A DNA stretch of 44,986 nucleotides from Henriciella sp. (lineage in GTDB: Bacteria > Pseudomonadota > Alphaproteobacteria > Caulobacterales > Hyphomonadaceae), in contig JABSQB010000025.1 of assembly GCA_013214545.1 (NCBI GenBank), positions 1 through 44,986 of the forward strand. The letters run 5' to 3'. The notes below the pieces were generated by a model. That model made no database searches and had not been told where the DNA came from. It saw only the letters and a list, made by a program, of their open reading frames with translations. The translations under genes were made by a program, and so were the position numbers. Each line of letters opens with the position of its first letter. Position 1 is the stretch's first letter. This document shows, piece by piece, positions 23,862 through 33,091 of this stretch.

Positions 23862-25166
23862 ATGAGTATATCATCATCTTTGAATGCCGGGGTCATGGGC
23901 CTCAACGCCAACTCGACCCGCCTCTCAACCATTTCCGACAATATCGCAAACTCTGAAACCTTCGGGTACAAACGAAGTCAGGTGGAATTCTCCTCCATGG
24001 TTTTGGAACAGAGATCGTCCGCCTATTCGGCTGGCGGCGTTATGGTCGACACATTTAAAGATGTGAGTGCCGTCGGCTCTCTCATTTCCACGGGTAACGC
24101 GACCGACATCGCGGTTGCCGGCCGCGGCCTTGTCCCGGTCACCGACGTTCAAGGCGTCGACCAATCCGCGGCAGACCGCAATCTGATGCTGCTGCCAACC
24201 GGATCGTTTACAGCTGATCAGAACGGTAATCTGCGCACCCAAAGCGGACTCTTCCTGCTGGGCTGGCCAGCAGATAGCGATGGCTCGATTGGCAATGTCA
24301 GCCGCAACAGCGGCACCAACCTTGAGCCGGTCAACATTGCCACCTCGCAATTTGTGGCCTCACCAACCGCATCCATCGAAGTTGGCATTAACCTGCCCGC
24401 AGATGCGACTGACGCTGGCGCAACGGGCGGCGGCTACAGCCTTCCGATTGAGTATTACGACAATCTCGGCCGCGCACAGACCCTGCGTATGGACTTAACG
24501 CCGGTGGTTCCGGGCACAGGATCTTCGAATCAGTGGCAAGTTCAGATCTTTGACGATGCTGGCGACCCGACCACCGCAATCGGTGCGCTGGACATCACGT
24601 TTGACGATACGTCTGCGAATGGCGGCCGAATCGCCAGCGTCACCGCATCCGGCGGCGCAGCTTACGATACCACAACCGGCCAGGTCGCCCTGACGCTGAT
24701 CCACGGGCCCGTCGATGTGTTCATTGGACGTCCGCTCGACACGTCGGGCATGACCCAATTGTCCGCACCTTTCTCACCGACCTCGGTGACCAAGGACGGT
24801 GCACCGATTGGGGACCTTCAATCGATTGAGGTTGATGAGCTCGGCAATTTACAAGCGATTTACGATACAGGCTTCCGCCGGACATTGTATCAGATCCCAG
24901 TCGGCGACGTGCCGAATATGGATGGTCTCAAGGCTCTGGATGGACAGGCTTACACGGTGTCTGCGCAGAGTGGTAACATGTATCTCTGGGACGCAGGGAC
25001 CGGCCCGGTCGGATCCCTCTCCGGCTTTGCCCTGATGGAATCGACCACGGACATCGCTCGCGAACTGACTGATCTGATCGAGACGCAGCGCGCTTACTCT
25101 TCGAGCGCCAAGATCGTTCAGACTGTCGATGAGATGCTGCAGGAAACCACCAATCTGAAGCGATAA
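23862..25166 (+). CDS. flgE: Hook protein FlgE
   Basis: FlgE builds the hook. The 434-residue protein has the axial N-terminal block (SLNAGVMGLNANSTRLSTIS with DNIANSETFGYKRSQVEF), the FlgE D2 region around 'YSLPIEYYDNLGRAQTLRMD' and the C-terminal SGFALMESTTDIARELTDLI followed by ETQRAYSSSAKIVQTVDEML. The usual 'GxGFFVV' turn is replaced by AGRGLVPVTDVQG, and the protein fits the alphaproteobacterial type. It lies 78 bases behind motB; a ribosome-site hairpin precedes it. Confidence 0.95.
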   Translation: MSISSSLNAGVMGLNANSTRLSTISDNIANSETFGYKRSQVEFSSMVLEQRSSAYSAGGVMVDTFKDVSAVGSLISTGNATDIAVAGRGLVPVTDVQGVDQSAADRNLMLLPTGSFTADQNGNLRTQSGLFLLGWPADSDGSIGNVSRNSGTNLEPVNIATSQFVASPTASIEVGINLPADATDAGATGGGYSLPIEYYDNLGRAQTLRMDLTPVVPGTGSSNQWQVQIFDDAGDPTTAIGALDITFDDTSANGGRIASVTASGGAAYDTTTGQVALTLIHGPVDVFIGRPLDTSGMTQLSAPFSPTSVTKDGAPIGDLQSIEVDELGNLQAIYDTGFRRTLYQIPVGDVPNMDGLKALDGQAYTVSAQSGNMYLWDAGTGPVGSLSGFALMESTTDIARELTDLIETQRAYSSSAKIVQTVDEMLQETTNLKR

Positions 25167-25194
25167 TTTTCGCTAGTTCAGAAGGGCGCCCGAC

Positions 25195-26643
25195 GTGAGC
25201 ATTTCAAGTGCCATCGTATCCGCCAGGTCCGGACTCGACGCCATTGGCGCACGTGCGGACCTGGTCGCCACCAACGTCGCTAACGCGTCGACGCCCGGCT
25301 ATGTTCGCCGGGCGCTGACCGTCAGCGAAACCATACTCGGCGCGCAAACCGCCGGGGTGCAGGTCGAAGGTATAGACCGTTCGACCAATGCGCGCCTGAC
25401 CAGCGAGCGTCGGCTCCTGGCCAGCGATTTTGCGCAAGCCGAAATCCTGTCTTCTTCCTGGGCTTCGCTGTCTCAGCGGATTGGCGAAGACATTGAAAGC
25501 TCGACTCTGTTCCAACGTTTGAACTCGTTCGAAACAGCGCTGCGCGACGCGGCGCTCAGTCCGGAATCGACCACGCATGCGAATCAGGTTGTCCAATCGG
25601 CAAAAGACCTGGTGACAGAATTCAATGCCCTCGGCGATCTGATCACGGAGCGACGGTTCCAGGCTGATCAGGACATAGCCGACAGCGTCGCCATCGTGAA
25701 CGCTTCGCTTCAGGAAATCTCTGATCTCAACCGGTCGCTCGCAAGTATTGATCGAACGTCGGCACAAGCGGCGTCGCTGTTCGACGAACGTGGCCGCGTG
25801 CTTGATCGCATTGCTGAGCACATTCCGATTCAGACATTTGAAAGTGACAGCGGCGCGATCGACGTGCTCACCACCGAAGGCGTGTATCTGGTCGCCGGTC
25901 CTGCCCGTACAATCGAATTCACGCCCACCAATACAGTGTCAGCAGACTTCACTCTGGCGGGCGGAGACCTTTCCGGTCTCACTGTGGACGGCGTTGACAT
26001 CACGCCGGGCGCGCCGACTTTCGGCGCCGTGTCGAGTGGATCGCTCGCAGCGCTCTTCACTCTGCGCGACACTGACCTGACGACTCTGCAAAACCAGCTC
26101 GACACGATGGCGCAGGACATGATCGACCGGTTCACCGATCCGGCCATTGATCCCTCTCTGCTGGTTGGGGATCCGGGTCTGTTCCTTGATTCCAACGCCG
26201 CTGCAGGCGCGGGTATCGCCAGCCGTCTTCAAATCAATGCGCTGGTCGACCCAGTTCAAGGCGGAGCGACCTGGCGACTGCGCGATGGGCTCGGCGCAGT
26301 GGCACAGGGCAACCCTGGCGACACCACCATTCTGACCGGTTTGGTCGGCGCGCTCGAACAGGTTCGCACCGTCACTCAACCCGGCCTACAGGGCAGTTAC
26401 TCAGCAAGCGACTTGATTGCGCAGCTGGGTTCGCTTGCCGGGCAGAACCGCATCCAGAACGAGGCCGTCCGATCGTCGGTCACGCTACAGCATGATGCCG
26501 TAAAACAAGTCGAGGCAGCTGAAACCGGCGTCGATATCGAGCGCGAGATGCAGGACCTGCTTCTGATCGAACAAGCTTACGCCGCCAATGCTCGTGTGCT
26601 CGAAGCCGCAAGCCAGATGATCAACCAATTGATGGAGCTGTAG
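25195..26643 (+). CDS. flgK: Hook-filament junction protein FlgK
   Basis: FlgK (HAP1) joins hook to filament. The 482-residue protein begins with the axial block SAIVSARSGLDAIGARADLV with ATNVANASTPGYVRRALTVS and ends with GVDIEREMQDLLLIEQAYAA then a final helix ANARVLEAASQMINQLMEL, typical of FlgK. The middle (about 95-230) contains long helices with FEDALRD-like segments. The start is GTG at 25195 with AGAAGGG upstream. The flgL gene follows after four bases. Confidence 0.95.
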   Translation: MSISSAIVSARSGLDAIGARADLVATNVANASTPGYVRRALTVSETILGAQTAGVQVEGIDRSTNARLTSERRLLASDFAQAEILSSSWASLSQRIGEDIESSTLFQRLNSFETALRDAALSPESTTHANQVVQSAKDLVTEFNALGDLITERRFQADQDIADSVAIVNASLQEISDLNRSLASIDRTSAQAASLFDERGRVLDRIAEHIPIQTFESDSGAIDVLTTEGVYLVAGPARTIEFTPTNTVSADFTLAGGDLSGLTVDGVDITPGAPTFGAVSSGSLAALFTLRDTDLTTLQNQLDTMAQDMIDRFTDPAIDPSLLVGDPGLFLDSNAAAGAGIASRLQINALVDPVQGGATWRLRDGLGAVAQGNPGDTTILTGLVGALEQVRTVTQPGLQGSYSASDLIAQLGSLAGQNRIQNEAVRSSVTLQHDAVKQVEAAETGVDIEREMQDLLLIEQAYAANARVLEAASQMINQLMEL

Positions 26644-26647
26644 TGCG

Positions 26648-27625
26648 ATGAACCCATTATCTCTCAACAGCTTTTTAAGCACCGCGCTCAGTAATTCTAT
26701 CAGCGACATGCGCTTGCAGATCGCGGATCGCGCCCAGGAAGCAACGACGGGGCGGCAGGCCGATCTGGTCAGTCATCTGAACGGACGAATTGATCATGCC
26801 CTGCTCGGCGATAAAGCCCTAAAGGAAAATGCCGATGATCAAGCCCGCATAGAACTCCGCCAGATCCGATTGTCCCTGTCCGAAAATGTCATGGGCTCCA
26901 TTCGCGACCTCACCGAAGGTCTATCGCTGGAAATGCAGGCGGCCATCGGCATCGTCGATGTCGACCGCCAGCAAACCGTCGCAGCTGAAGCGCGCGAAGC
27001 CTTGAGCGAAGTGCTGTCACGCCTGAACGTGCGCCATGGTGAGCGCTATCTGTTCTCGGGTGACGCCACCGCCACGCCGCCGTTTCAGGACGCCGACGCC
27101 CTGCTGACAGATCTGCAGGCCATCGCCGCCGGGGCAACCGACGAAGCTGATTTCGCGGCGCAGGTTCAAACCTATTTCGATGATCCAGCCGGCGGGTTCC
27201 AGACCAGTTTCTATCAGGGCACTCAGACGGCCAGCGATGCTGATGCCGTTCTACCGAACCAGGGCGCGTTTTCAGATATGTTCATGGGCCTCTCCATCAT
27301 GGCCCTGTCTGCGCCGGGGACTGCCCTTCCATTCGCTGCCGTTGGTACGCCGGCAATGGATATCGCACTGGAGCGTCTCGACCGCGGGCGCACACTCTTG
27401 GTTGATGTCGAAGCCGGTATCGGCATTCGCCAATCCAGTCTGCAATCGGAGCTCGACCTGCTTGGGCGCGAAGCCGTTCTGCTGACGTCTTCCTTCCAGG
27501 ATTTGACCGGCAAGGACCAATATGAAGCCGCGACTCAGCTGAAGGAGCTCGAAGCCAATCTCGAGGCTTCCTACTTGCTGACCTCCCGCCTCTCCAACCT
27601 CTCGCTTCTAAATTATCTGAGATAA
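26648..27625 (+). CDS. flgL: Hook-filament junction protein FlgL
   Basis: FlgL (HAP3) is the second junction protein, flagellin-like in its ends. The 325 residues show flagellin-type terminal helices (SNSISDMRLQIADRAQEATT and, at the C-terminus, ATQLKELEANLEASYLLTSR LSNLSLLNYL) and the family marker 'HGERYLFSGDATATPPFQD' in the middle. It sits between flgK and flgI in a tight operon. FlgN-like at 13298 is its probable chaperone. Confidence 0.93.
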   Translation: MNPLSLNSFLSTALSNSISDMRLQIADRAQEATTGRQADLVSHLNGRIDHALLGDKALKENADDQARIELRQIRLSLSENVMGSIRDLTEGLSLEMQAAIGIVDVDRQQTVAAEAREALSEVLSRLNVRHGERYLFSGDATATPPFQDADALLTDLQAIAAGATDEADFAAQVQTYFDDPAGGFQTSFYQGTQTASDADAVLPNQGAFSDMFMGLSIMALSAPGTALPFAAVGTPAMDIALERLDRGRTLLVDVEAGIGIRQSSLQSELDLLGREAVLLTSSFQDLTGKDQYEAATQLKELEANLEASYLLTSRLSNLSLLNYLR

Positions 27626-27629
27626 TCGC

Positions 27630-28739
27630 ATGCGTCTTTCTTCTATTCTCGCCTGTTTCGCTATCGCGCTGATGCCAGTCTTTGGGTCTTATGCCGATGC
27701 CCAAGCGAAGCTTCGAGATATTCTGGACATTGAAGGTGTACGAACCAATGACCTTGTCGGTTACGGCATTGTTGTCGGGCTCAACGGCACAGGCGATTCG
27801 GTCCGCAACGCGCCCTTCACTGAAGACTCTTTGACAAACATGCTTGAACGACTCGGCATGAACGTGCAGGGTGAGGAAATCAAACCGAACAATGTCGCTG
27901 CTGTTTTGGTGACAGCGTCCCTGCCCGCATTCGCCCGCAATGGGTCGAGCATTGATGTGACCGTTGCTTCTATCGGCGACGCTGACAGCCTGCAGGGCGG
28001 CACGCTCATCCTGACCCCTCTGCGCGCCGCAGATAATCAAGTCTACGCCGTGGCGCAAGGCAGCGTTATGGTCAGCGGCGTCAATGTCGAAGCCCCCGGC
28101 GCGCGCAACACTGTCGGAACCCCAACCACGGGCGCGGTCCCGGGCGGGGCGATTGTCGAAAAAGAGATCGGCTTTGATTTCAACTCACAAAACACACTGA
28201 CGCTTGCGTTGCGCAATCCAGACTTCACCACCGCGGCCCGGGTCGAGGACACGATCAATACGACGCTCGGTCGCCCGGTCGCCTACATGCGCGACCCTGG
28301 CACGATTGAGCTCAACCTTATGGGCACAGGTGGCTCACCAGCGCGCGTTCTGGCGGCGATTGAGAACTTGCCGATCGACGTTGAAAGCCCAGCTCGCATC
28401 GTCATTGATGAGAAGTCTGGTACAATCGTGCTTGGTCAGGATGTAACGATCTCGAAGGTTGCGATCGCGCAGGGCAACATATCGATCAAAGTGCGCGAAA
28501 ACCCGGTTGTGTCTCAGCCTAATCCATTCGCAGAGGGCGAGACGATCGTGCTGCCGCGTACGGACATCGCTGTGGAGCAAACAGGCAATGAAAACATTGC
28601 GCTCCTCGAATCAAACACGACTCTGTCGCAATTGATAGATGGCCTGAACGCGCTCGGGGTACGCCCTCAAGAAATGTCAGACATCATTCGCGCGATGAGC
28701 GCCGCTGGCGCCATCCACGCCGAACTGGTTATTCGCTAG
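27630..28739 (+). CDS. flgI: P-ring protein FlgI
   Basis: FlgI forms the periplasmic P ring around the distal rod. The 369-residue protein has a cleavable signal peptide (about 1-26) and strong family signatures: LRDILDIEGVRTNDLVGYGI with VVGLNGTGDSVRNAPFTEDS, 'SIGDADSLQGGTLILTPLRA', EIGFDFNSQNTLTLALRNPD and a C-terminal TTLSQLIDGLNALGVRPQEM. It is the last gene of the motB-flgE-flgK-flgL-flgI group and meets fliG tail to tail across 24 bases. Confidence 0.97.
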   Translation: MRLSSILACFAIALMPVFGSYADAQAKLRDILDIEGVRTNDLVGYGIVVGLNGTGDSVRNAPFTEDSLTNMLERLGMNVQGEEIKPNNVAAVLVTASLPAFARNGSSIDVTVASIGDADSLQGGTLILTPLRAADNQVYAVAQGSVMVSGVNVEAPGARNTVGTPTTGAVPGGAIVEKEIGFDFNSQNTLTLALRNPDFTTAARVEDTINTTLGRPVAYMRDPGTIELNLMGTGGSPARVLAAIENLPIDVESPARIVIDEKSGTIVLGQDVTISKVAIAQGNISIKVRENPVVSQPNPFAEGETIVLPRTDIAVEQTGNENIALLESNTTLSQLIDGLNALGVRPQEMSDIIRAMSAAGAIHAELVIR

Positions 28740-28749
28740 AGATAGTAAA

Positions 28750-28780
28750 AGGCGCGGAGCGGGCTATTCGCTCGGTGCCT
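28750..28780 (-). terminator. Hairpin between convergent flgI and fliG
   Basis: AGGC and GAGCG arms pair with CGCTC and GCCT around a seven-base loop; the fliG stop codon lies in the loop. On the minus strand the hairpin is followed by TTTTACT, so it would terminate the fliF-fliG operon. On the plus strand the tail is poorer in T. Confidence 0.5.
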
Positions 28781-29855
28781 CTTCCTTGATCCGCTCGACC
28801 GTGACGACACCGTCGCGCTTCAATTCCATCATCTTGGTCAGGAAGTCTTTCTCGATCTGCTCCGCCTTAGCCGCATCCGGTGCAGGAAGACGTTCTAGCT
28901 CGGAGCGGAACTGATCAGCCATTCGGTTTGAGATGTTCGACAGGAAGTATTCTGCCACCTCTCCATACTGCGCCTGCAGGCAGGTCAGCACCTCCATCAG
29001 GAAGGCTTGATCAAGCGCCTTGAACAGGACCGGGATCTGGTTGCGGTTGAGAATCTTCGGCAGGTCTTCAATCGCGAACATGCCGCGCTGAATGGGGTCG
29101 ACCTTCTCGGCATGCGATTCCTGCAGGAAACCCATCAATGACTTGCGTCGCTCATTCGGTACGAGGCTCAGCATTTCGCCAACCGATTGCAGCTGTGTTG
29201 TGTCGTCTGCTTCGATCGATTCTGCGGCCTGCAAATACTCCATCTTGATCATGCGCGCGATGACGCTGTCGATGTCCGGAGACGCTGGTGGTGGATCGAC
29301 CATCTCGCCGAGGACCTTGGTCTGCACGTCTTCGTCGAGCAGACAGATCAGCTCCGAACACAACGTAGTCTCCAGATTGCGCAGGATGAGCGCGATGATG
29401 TTCGGCGTCAGACCGGCGAGATAAGTCGCGGTGTTGGAGGCTTCGCGTTTGGCGAGTTCGGTCCAGATATCCGAGAGATTGTCGAGCTTCGGCGCAACCA
29501 CCGGGATATCGTCCTCGGCCTGGTCCATCCCATATACCAGTTGCAGGCGCGGCTCATCCAGAACGCCTTCCAGAATCTTGCGCGCAGAGTCGCTGCCGCC
29601 GCGCAGCGAACCACTGTTCATGCGCAGCTGGCGCAGGAAATCGATAACGATCTCGATCAGCTGTTCGCGGGCCAGGACCGTGATGGTCTCCAAAGAGGCT
29701 GCAATGTTCGCGATCGCCTCATCATCCAGCATCTCGACGATCGGTTTCGCCGCCGTCTCGCCCAGCATGGCGATCACAACGGCAGCGCGCTGCGAGGGCG
29801 AAATGTGCTGCGTTGTGCTCTGCGGTGTTTCGGCGAGATTATCTTTGGTCGACAC
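28764..29855 (-). CDS. fliG: C-ring rotor protein FliG
   Basis: FliG couples stator torque to the MS ring. The 363 residues cover the N-terminal FliF-binding domain (SPSQRAAVVIAMLGETAAKP), the middle domain with its EHPQ-like segment replaced by 'GLTPNIIALILRNLETTLCS', and the C-terminal torque helix region (DLPKILNRNQIPVLFKALDQ, then 'FLSNISNRMADQFRSELERL'). The start is GTG at 29855, directly after the fliP stop codon (TAAGTG), so translation probably depends on termination of fliP. It is the last gene of the fliF-fliH-fliN-fliP-fliG operon. Confidence 0.93.
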   Translation of the reverse strand: MSTKDNLAETPQSTTQHISPSQRAAVVIAMLGETAAKPIVEMLDDEAIANIAASLETITVLAREQLIEIVIDFLRQLRMNSGSLRGGSDSARKILEGVLDEPRLQLVYGMDQAEDDIPVVAPKLDNLSDIWTELAKREASNTATYLAGLTPNIIALILRNLETTLCSELICLLDEDVQTKVLGEMVDPPPASPDIDSVIARMIKMEYLQAAESIEADDTTQLQSVGEMLSLVPNERRKSLMGFLQESHAEKVDPIQRGMFAIEDLPKILNRNQIPVLFKALDQAFLMEVLTCLQAQYGEVAEYFLSNISNRMADQFRSELERLPAPDAAKAEQIEKDFLTKMMELKRDGVVTVERIKEEAPSE

Positions 29856-30641
29856 TTAGGCGTACCCCCTAATCAAGGCTTCTGTGATTTTCAACCATCC
29901 ATCCGCAAGGACGAAGAAGCCGAGTTTGAATGGCAAGGAAACAACGGTTGGCGGCACCATCATCATACCGACCGCCATAAGGACCGAGGCGACCACCAGA
30001 TCGATCACCATGAATGGCATGAAGATGACAAAGCCAATTTGAAAGGCGTGCTTGATCTCCGACAGCATGAAGGCCGTGGACAGCAATGCGAAGGACGGCT
30101 GCTCTTCGGGGCCAATCGGCCGCTCCAGCGCGTCTGAGAGCATGAACAGCGTCTCTGGATCGGTGCGGCGCATCATGAACTCACGAAAGGGTTCCGTCGT
30201 CTGCAGCCAGGCTTCCTGTTCAGAGAGCGTGCCGTCAATGTAAGGCGACAGGCCGTTGGTCCAGGCCTCCATGAAGACCGGCTCCATGATGAAGAAGGTC
30301 AGGAACATGGCGAGCGCCATGATCATCATGTTGGGCGGCGCCTGTTGTACTCCCAAAGCCTGCCTCAGGATCGAGAACACGATCACCATGAATGGCAAGC
30401 ACGTCACCATCATGGCGATGCCGGGCACTAGGCTGAGGACGGTTACGAACAGGAAGAGCTGGACGACCGTACCGCTCAGCCCCTGCCCTTCGCCGCCGAG
30501 AATACTCTCCAGCGCAGCGCCGTCTGGCCCTGGTACGGCCTGCGCAGCAGCGCCCCCTGAAGCAAAGAGGACGCAGCCAGCGATCAGCAAAAAGGAACGG
30601 ATGAGCCATCCATCCCAATTCGTGGATCGGAAGCTAGCCAT
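29856..30641 (-). CDS. fliP: Flagellar export gate protein FliP
   Basis: FliP is the main pore subunit of the export gate. From ATG 30641 the protein has 261 residues with a cleavable signal peptide (about 1-35), as in other FliP proteins, and four membrane segments. Signatures: MMVTCLPFMVIVFSILRQAL with 'GVQQAPPNMMIMALAMFLTF', then a C-terminal FMVIDLVVASVLMAVGMMMV and 'LPFKLGFFVLADGWLKITEA'. GAGGA lies eight bases before this ATG; a longer reading from 30692 would add 17 residues inside fliN without a ribosome site. It overlaps fliN by eight bases. Confidence 0.96.
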   Translation of the reverse strand: MASFRSTNWDGWLIRSFLLIAGCVLFASGGAAAQAVPGPDGAALESILGGEGQGLSGTVVQLFLFVTVLSLVPGIAMMVTCLPFMVIVFSILRQALGVQQAPPNMMIMALAMFLTFFIMEPVFMEAWTNGLSPYIDGTLSEQEAWLQTTEPFREFMMRRTDPETLFMLSDALERPIGPEEQPSFALLSTAFMLSEIKHAFQIGFVIFMPFMVIDLVVASVLMAVGMMMVPPTVVSLPFKLGFFVLADGWLKITEALIRGYA

Positions 30642-30948
30642 CCTCTTGTTCCTCGATCTGGGTGAGGCGGACGCCAATGGCACCATCTTCAAGCTCGATC
30701 AGTTCACCATGCGCGATGACCCGGTCTTCGACCACCAGTTCGATCGGATCTTCGATCTTTGCGGTCAGAGGAATGATTGTATCGGGCTTCAGCTGCAGCA
30801 GTTCTGCGACGCTGAGTTTCTTCTGGCCAATCGAGACAATCACATTGACCGGTAAACCGTAAATCGACCGTCGGTATTGGTTTTCGGGCGTCACGCTGCG
30901 GCGTTCTGCTTCCCCGACGACGCTTTCTGCTCTTTCTGGTTCTGACAT
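30634..30948 (-). CDS. fliN: C-ring protein FliN
   Basis: FliN is a major C-ring subunit and a docking site for FliH. The 104-residue protein has an unstructured N-terminus and the SpoA domain (YGLPVNVIVSIGQKKLSVAE with LLQLKPDTIIPLTAKIEDPI and ELVVEDRVIAHGELIELED), which is the standard FliN core. It overlaps fliP at its 3' end and follows fliH by nine bases. Confidence 0.95.
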   Translation of the reverse strand: MSEPERAESVVGEAERRSVTPENQYRRSIYGLPVNVIVSIGQKKLSVAELLQLKPDTIIPLTAKIEDPIELVVEDRVIAHGELIELEDGAIGVRLTQIEEQEDG

Positions 30949-30957
30949 CCTGTCCTC

Positions 30958-31569
30958 TTACCTGTTGTGCAGCCCGGACAAGCGCCCGAGGGTTGAATTT
31001 AGAAACTGATCCATATCGAATTGAAGGCCGCCATCGCCCCAGCTGGCCTCGACGCGCATTTGATCGGGTTGCTCGATCGGCTGCAGCTCGCAGACCTTTG
31101 ATAGACTTGCTGACGCTTGCAGAGCGTTGCGGAAAGACGCTTCCAGTGTGGCCGGAATTTGCACTGTTAGCTTTTCGACTTGTGGCGGCGCGAAACCCTC
31201 GAGCGCCTGCGTGATTTCAGCTGCAAGGAAGGCTTCGTTCAGACGCGGAAAGGCCGAGGTAAAGAAATCTGCTAGCGCCTGGTGACAGGTCGCTGTGGCT
31301 GCACGCTCAAGCTCAGCCAGAGACGTTTCCAAACTGGAGAGCAGAACGCCGGTATCAACTGGCTCGGGTTCTGGAATAACTGGCGCTTGTAAGTCTGGGG
31401 CCGTTTGCGCCGGGTCGGCCATTGCCTCGGGTGGGGCAGCGGACTCAGGCTCTGGCTCAAAGTCGCTCTGGCCTTCTGGCGCCTGTGTATGCGTCTCAAG
31501 CGTACGCGCTGTCCGGGACAGCGCTTTGACGTCAAACCTTGGAAGGGTGAGCGGCGACAATCTATTCAT
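30958..31569 (-). CDS. fliH: FliH-like export ATPase regulator
   Basis: FliH binds FliI and links it to FliN. This 203-residue protein is in the usual fliH place between fliF and fliN and has the usual outline: a Pro/Glu/Ala-rich disordered N-terminus (about 25-70), a helical segment LLSSLETSLAELERAATATC and a C-terminal alpha/beta domain resembling the FliI-binding end (QVEKLTVQIPATLEASFRNA with VEASWGDGGLQFDMDQFLNS, the latter like the 'W.DG...D' ending of FliH/YscL proteins). The sequence itself is weakly conserved. It overlaps the end of fliF by eight bases. Confidence 0.75.
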   Translation of the reverse strand: MNRLSPLTLPRFDVKALSRTARTLETHTQAPEGQSDFEPEPESAAPPEAMADPAQTAPDLQAPVIPEPEPVDTGVLLSSLETSLAELERAATATCHQALADFFTSAFPRLNEAFLAAEITQALEGFAPPQVEKLTVQIPATLEASFRNALQASASLSKVCELQPIEQPDQMRVEASWGDGGLQFDMDQFLNSTLGRLSGLHNR

Positions 31570-33091
31570 TGGCCGCTATCTTTCGATCTTCTTTAAGCCA
31601 GTCTTGGAGAAGCGCGGCCGTCTGCTCCTGATTTTCCTTGGTATAATCCTTCAGATAATCGATCGGGTCCGTCGCCGTGGCGCCGAACAGATCTTCTTCG
31701 ACACTGCCGCCGCCCGCACCATCGCCTTGCCGTGCGCCGGCCGCACCGCGCGAATTGGCAAAGATCGGCCGCATCACGCCAAAGCCGAGCGCAAGCACGA
31801 TGATACCGAGGAAAATGGCCTGGACCGCAGACCAGAGATGCTGCTCAATCAAGCGCTGCATCATTCCGGGTGCAGGGGTCATTTCAACCTCAGGCAGCTC
31901 CTGGAACGGCATCAGCTCAATCGTGATTGTGTCTCCGCGTGCTGTATCAAGCCCTGCCGCATTGCTGACCAGGGCTTCGAAGTCGGCGCGTACCTGTTCC
32001 AGCTGTTGAGCAATATCTGCTGCGGCCAAATCAAGACCGAGAGCTTGTTCGTTCAATAGAACCGCAATCGATACGCGCTCAATCTGTCCGGGCAGACGCT
32101 CGGTCTGGGTGCGCACTTCGTTAAGTTCATAGGCGACTGTCTCGCCAGAATTCTTGCGCGAGCTTTCGCTTTGACCACCCGCACCCGCGCCGTCCGGCAG
32201 GTTGCTGGCAACTGTGAGATTGCCTGAGCTGCCTTGATTGGTTTCGCTGGCATCATTGGTCGTACGAGAGCGGATCACGCGCGACTCCGGATCGAACCGT
32301 ACATCGGAAATCGTCTGGCGCTCGCGGCTGACATCAACGCTGACCGAAACCTCGGCATTGCCATCGCCAAGCCGCGCCGTCAGCAGGCGTTTGATTTTCT
32401 GCTCGAGGACGCCGGCTTGCGTCTCCGCAACTACAGACGGCGCTTCCATGATTTCCTTGTTCGGACCTGCGAGGATGCCATGACGCGGATCGATGACCAC
32501 AACATCTTCCGGATTGAGTCCTGATACGGCGAGTGCCACGAGATATTGAATGGCTTCGGCCTGCCCGTTGCTGAGCCGCCGGGCTGAGGACAAGGTCACG
32601 GAGGCCGTCGGGGTCGGCTGTGACCGCGAGAAGCCGGATCGTAAATTTGCGCCAATGTGAACGCGCGCCGAATCAACGCCGGGCGTTGTCAGGATCGTGC
32701 GCGTCAGTTCACCCTCTTTGGCGCGCCAATAGGCGGCGTTGTACATTTCCGAGGTGACCGAAAACCCGTTCACATCGTCAAGCAATTCGTAACCCTGGAC
32801 CGATTGACGCGGCAGTCCATCGCGGGCCAGCGCAAATCGCGTCTTGTCGCGGACATTGGCCGGAATGAAAATGGCCTCGCCGCGAATGTCATACGTCACG
32901 CCGAGCTGCTCAAGCTCATTGATCACTTCGCCTGCCCGCACCGGATCGAGACCGGAATAGAGCAGAGACATGGGCTCTTTCATCGTACCGCGGACCAGGA
33001 AGGTCATCGCCGCGAGGACGCCGAGCACAGTCACGCCGAGGATAATTTGGCGCTGCAAACTAAGGGATCGCAGGTTGGCGATGAAATCCAT
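31562..33091 (-). CDS. fliF: MS-ring protein FliF
   Basis: FliF builds the MS ring, the base of the flagellum. The 509-residue protein has two membrane helices (about 14-36 and 400-425). The ring-building motifs follow the first helix (LLYSGLDPVRAGEVINELEQ, 'GVDSARVHIGANLRSGFSRS', 'EAIQYLVALAVSGLNPEDVV'). The cytoplasmic C-terminus that binds FliG is intact (YLKDYTKENQEQTAALLQDW). It is the first gene of the fliF-fliH-fliN-fliP-fliG operon and is divergent from fliL. Confidence 0.97.
   Translation of the reverse strand: MDFIANLRSLSLQRQIILGVTVLGVLAAMTFLVRGTMKEPMSLLYSGLDPVRAGEVINELEQLGVTYDIRGEAIFIPANVRDKTRFALARDGLPRQSVQGYELLDDVNGFSVTSEMYNAAYWRAKEGELTRTILTTPGVDSARVHIGANLRSGFSRSQPTPTASVTLSSARRLSNGQAEAIQYLVALAVSGLNPEDVVVIDPRHGILAGPNKEIMEAPSVVAETQAGVLEQKIKRLLTARLGDGNAEVSVSVDVSRERQTISDVRFDPESRVIRSRTTNDASETNQGSSGNLTVASNLPDGAGAGGQSESSRKNSGETVAYELNEVRTQTERLPGQIERVSIAVLLNEQALGLDLAAADIAQQLEQVRADFEALVSNAAGLDTARGDTITIELMPFQELPEVEMTPAPGMMQRLIEQHLWSAVQAIFLGIIVLALGFGVMRPIFANSRGAAGARQGDGAGGGSVEEDLFGATATDPIDYLKDYTKENQEQTAALLQDWLKEDRKIAANE

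Noticed and set aside
27297-28058. 253-codon minus-strand open frame
   Set aside because: Covers flgL and flgI, which have clear signatures on the plus strand.
29187-30137. 316-codon plus-strand open frame across fliG and fliP
   Set aside because: Antisense shadow; both genes on the other strand have full family signatures.
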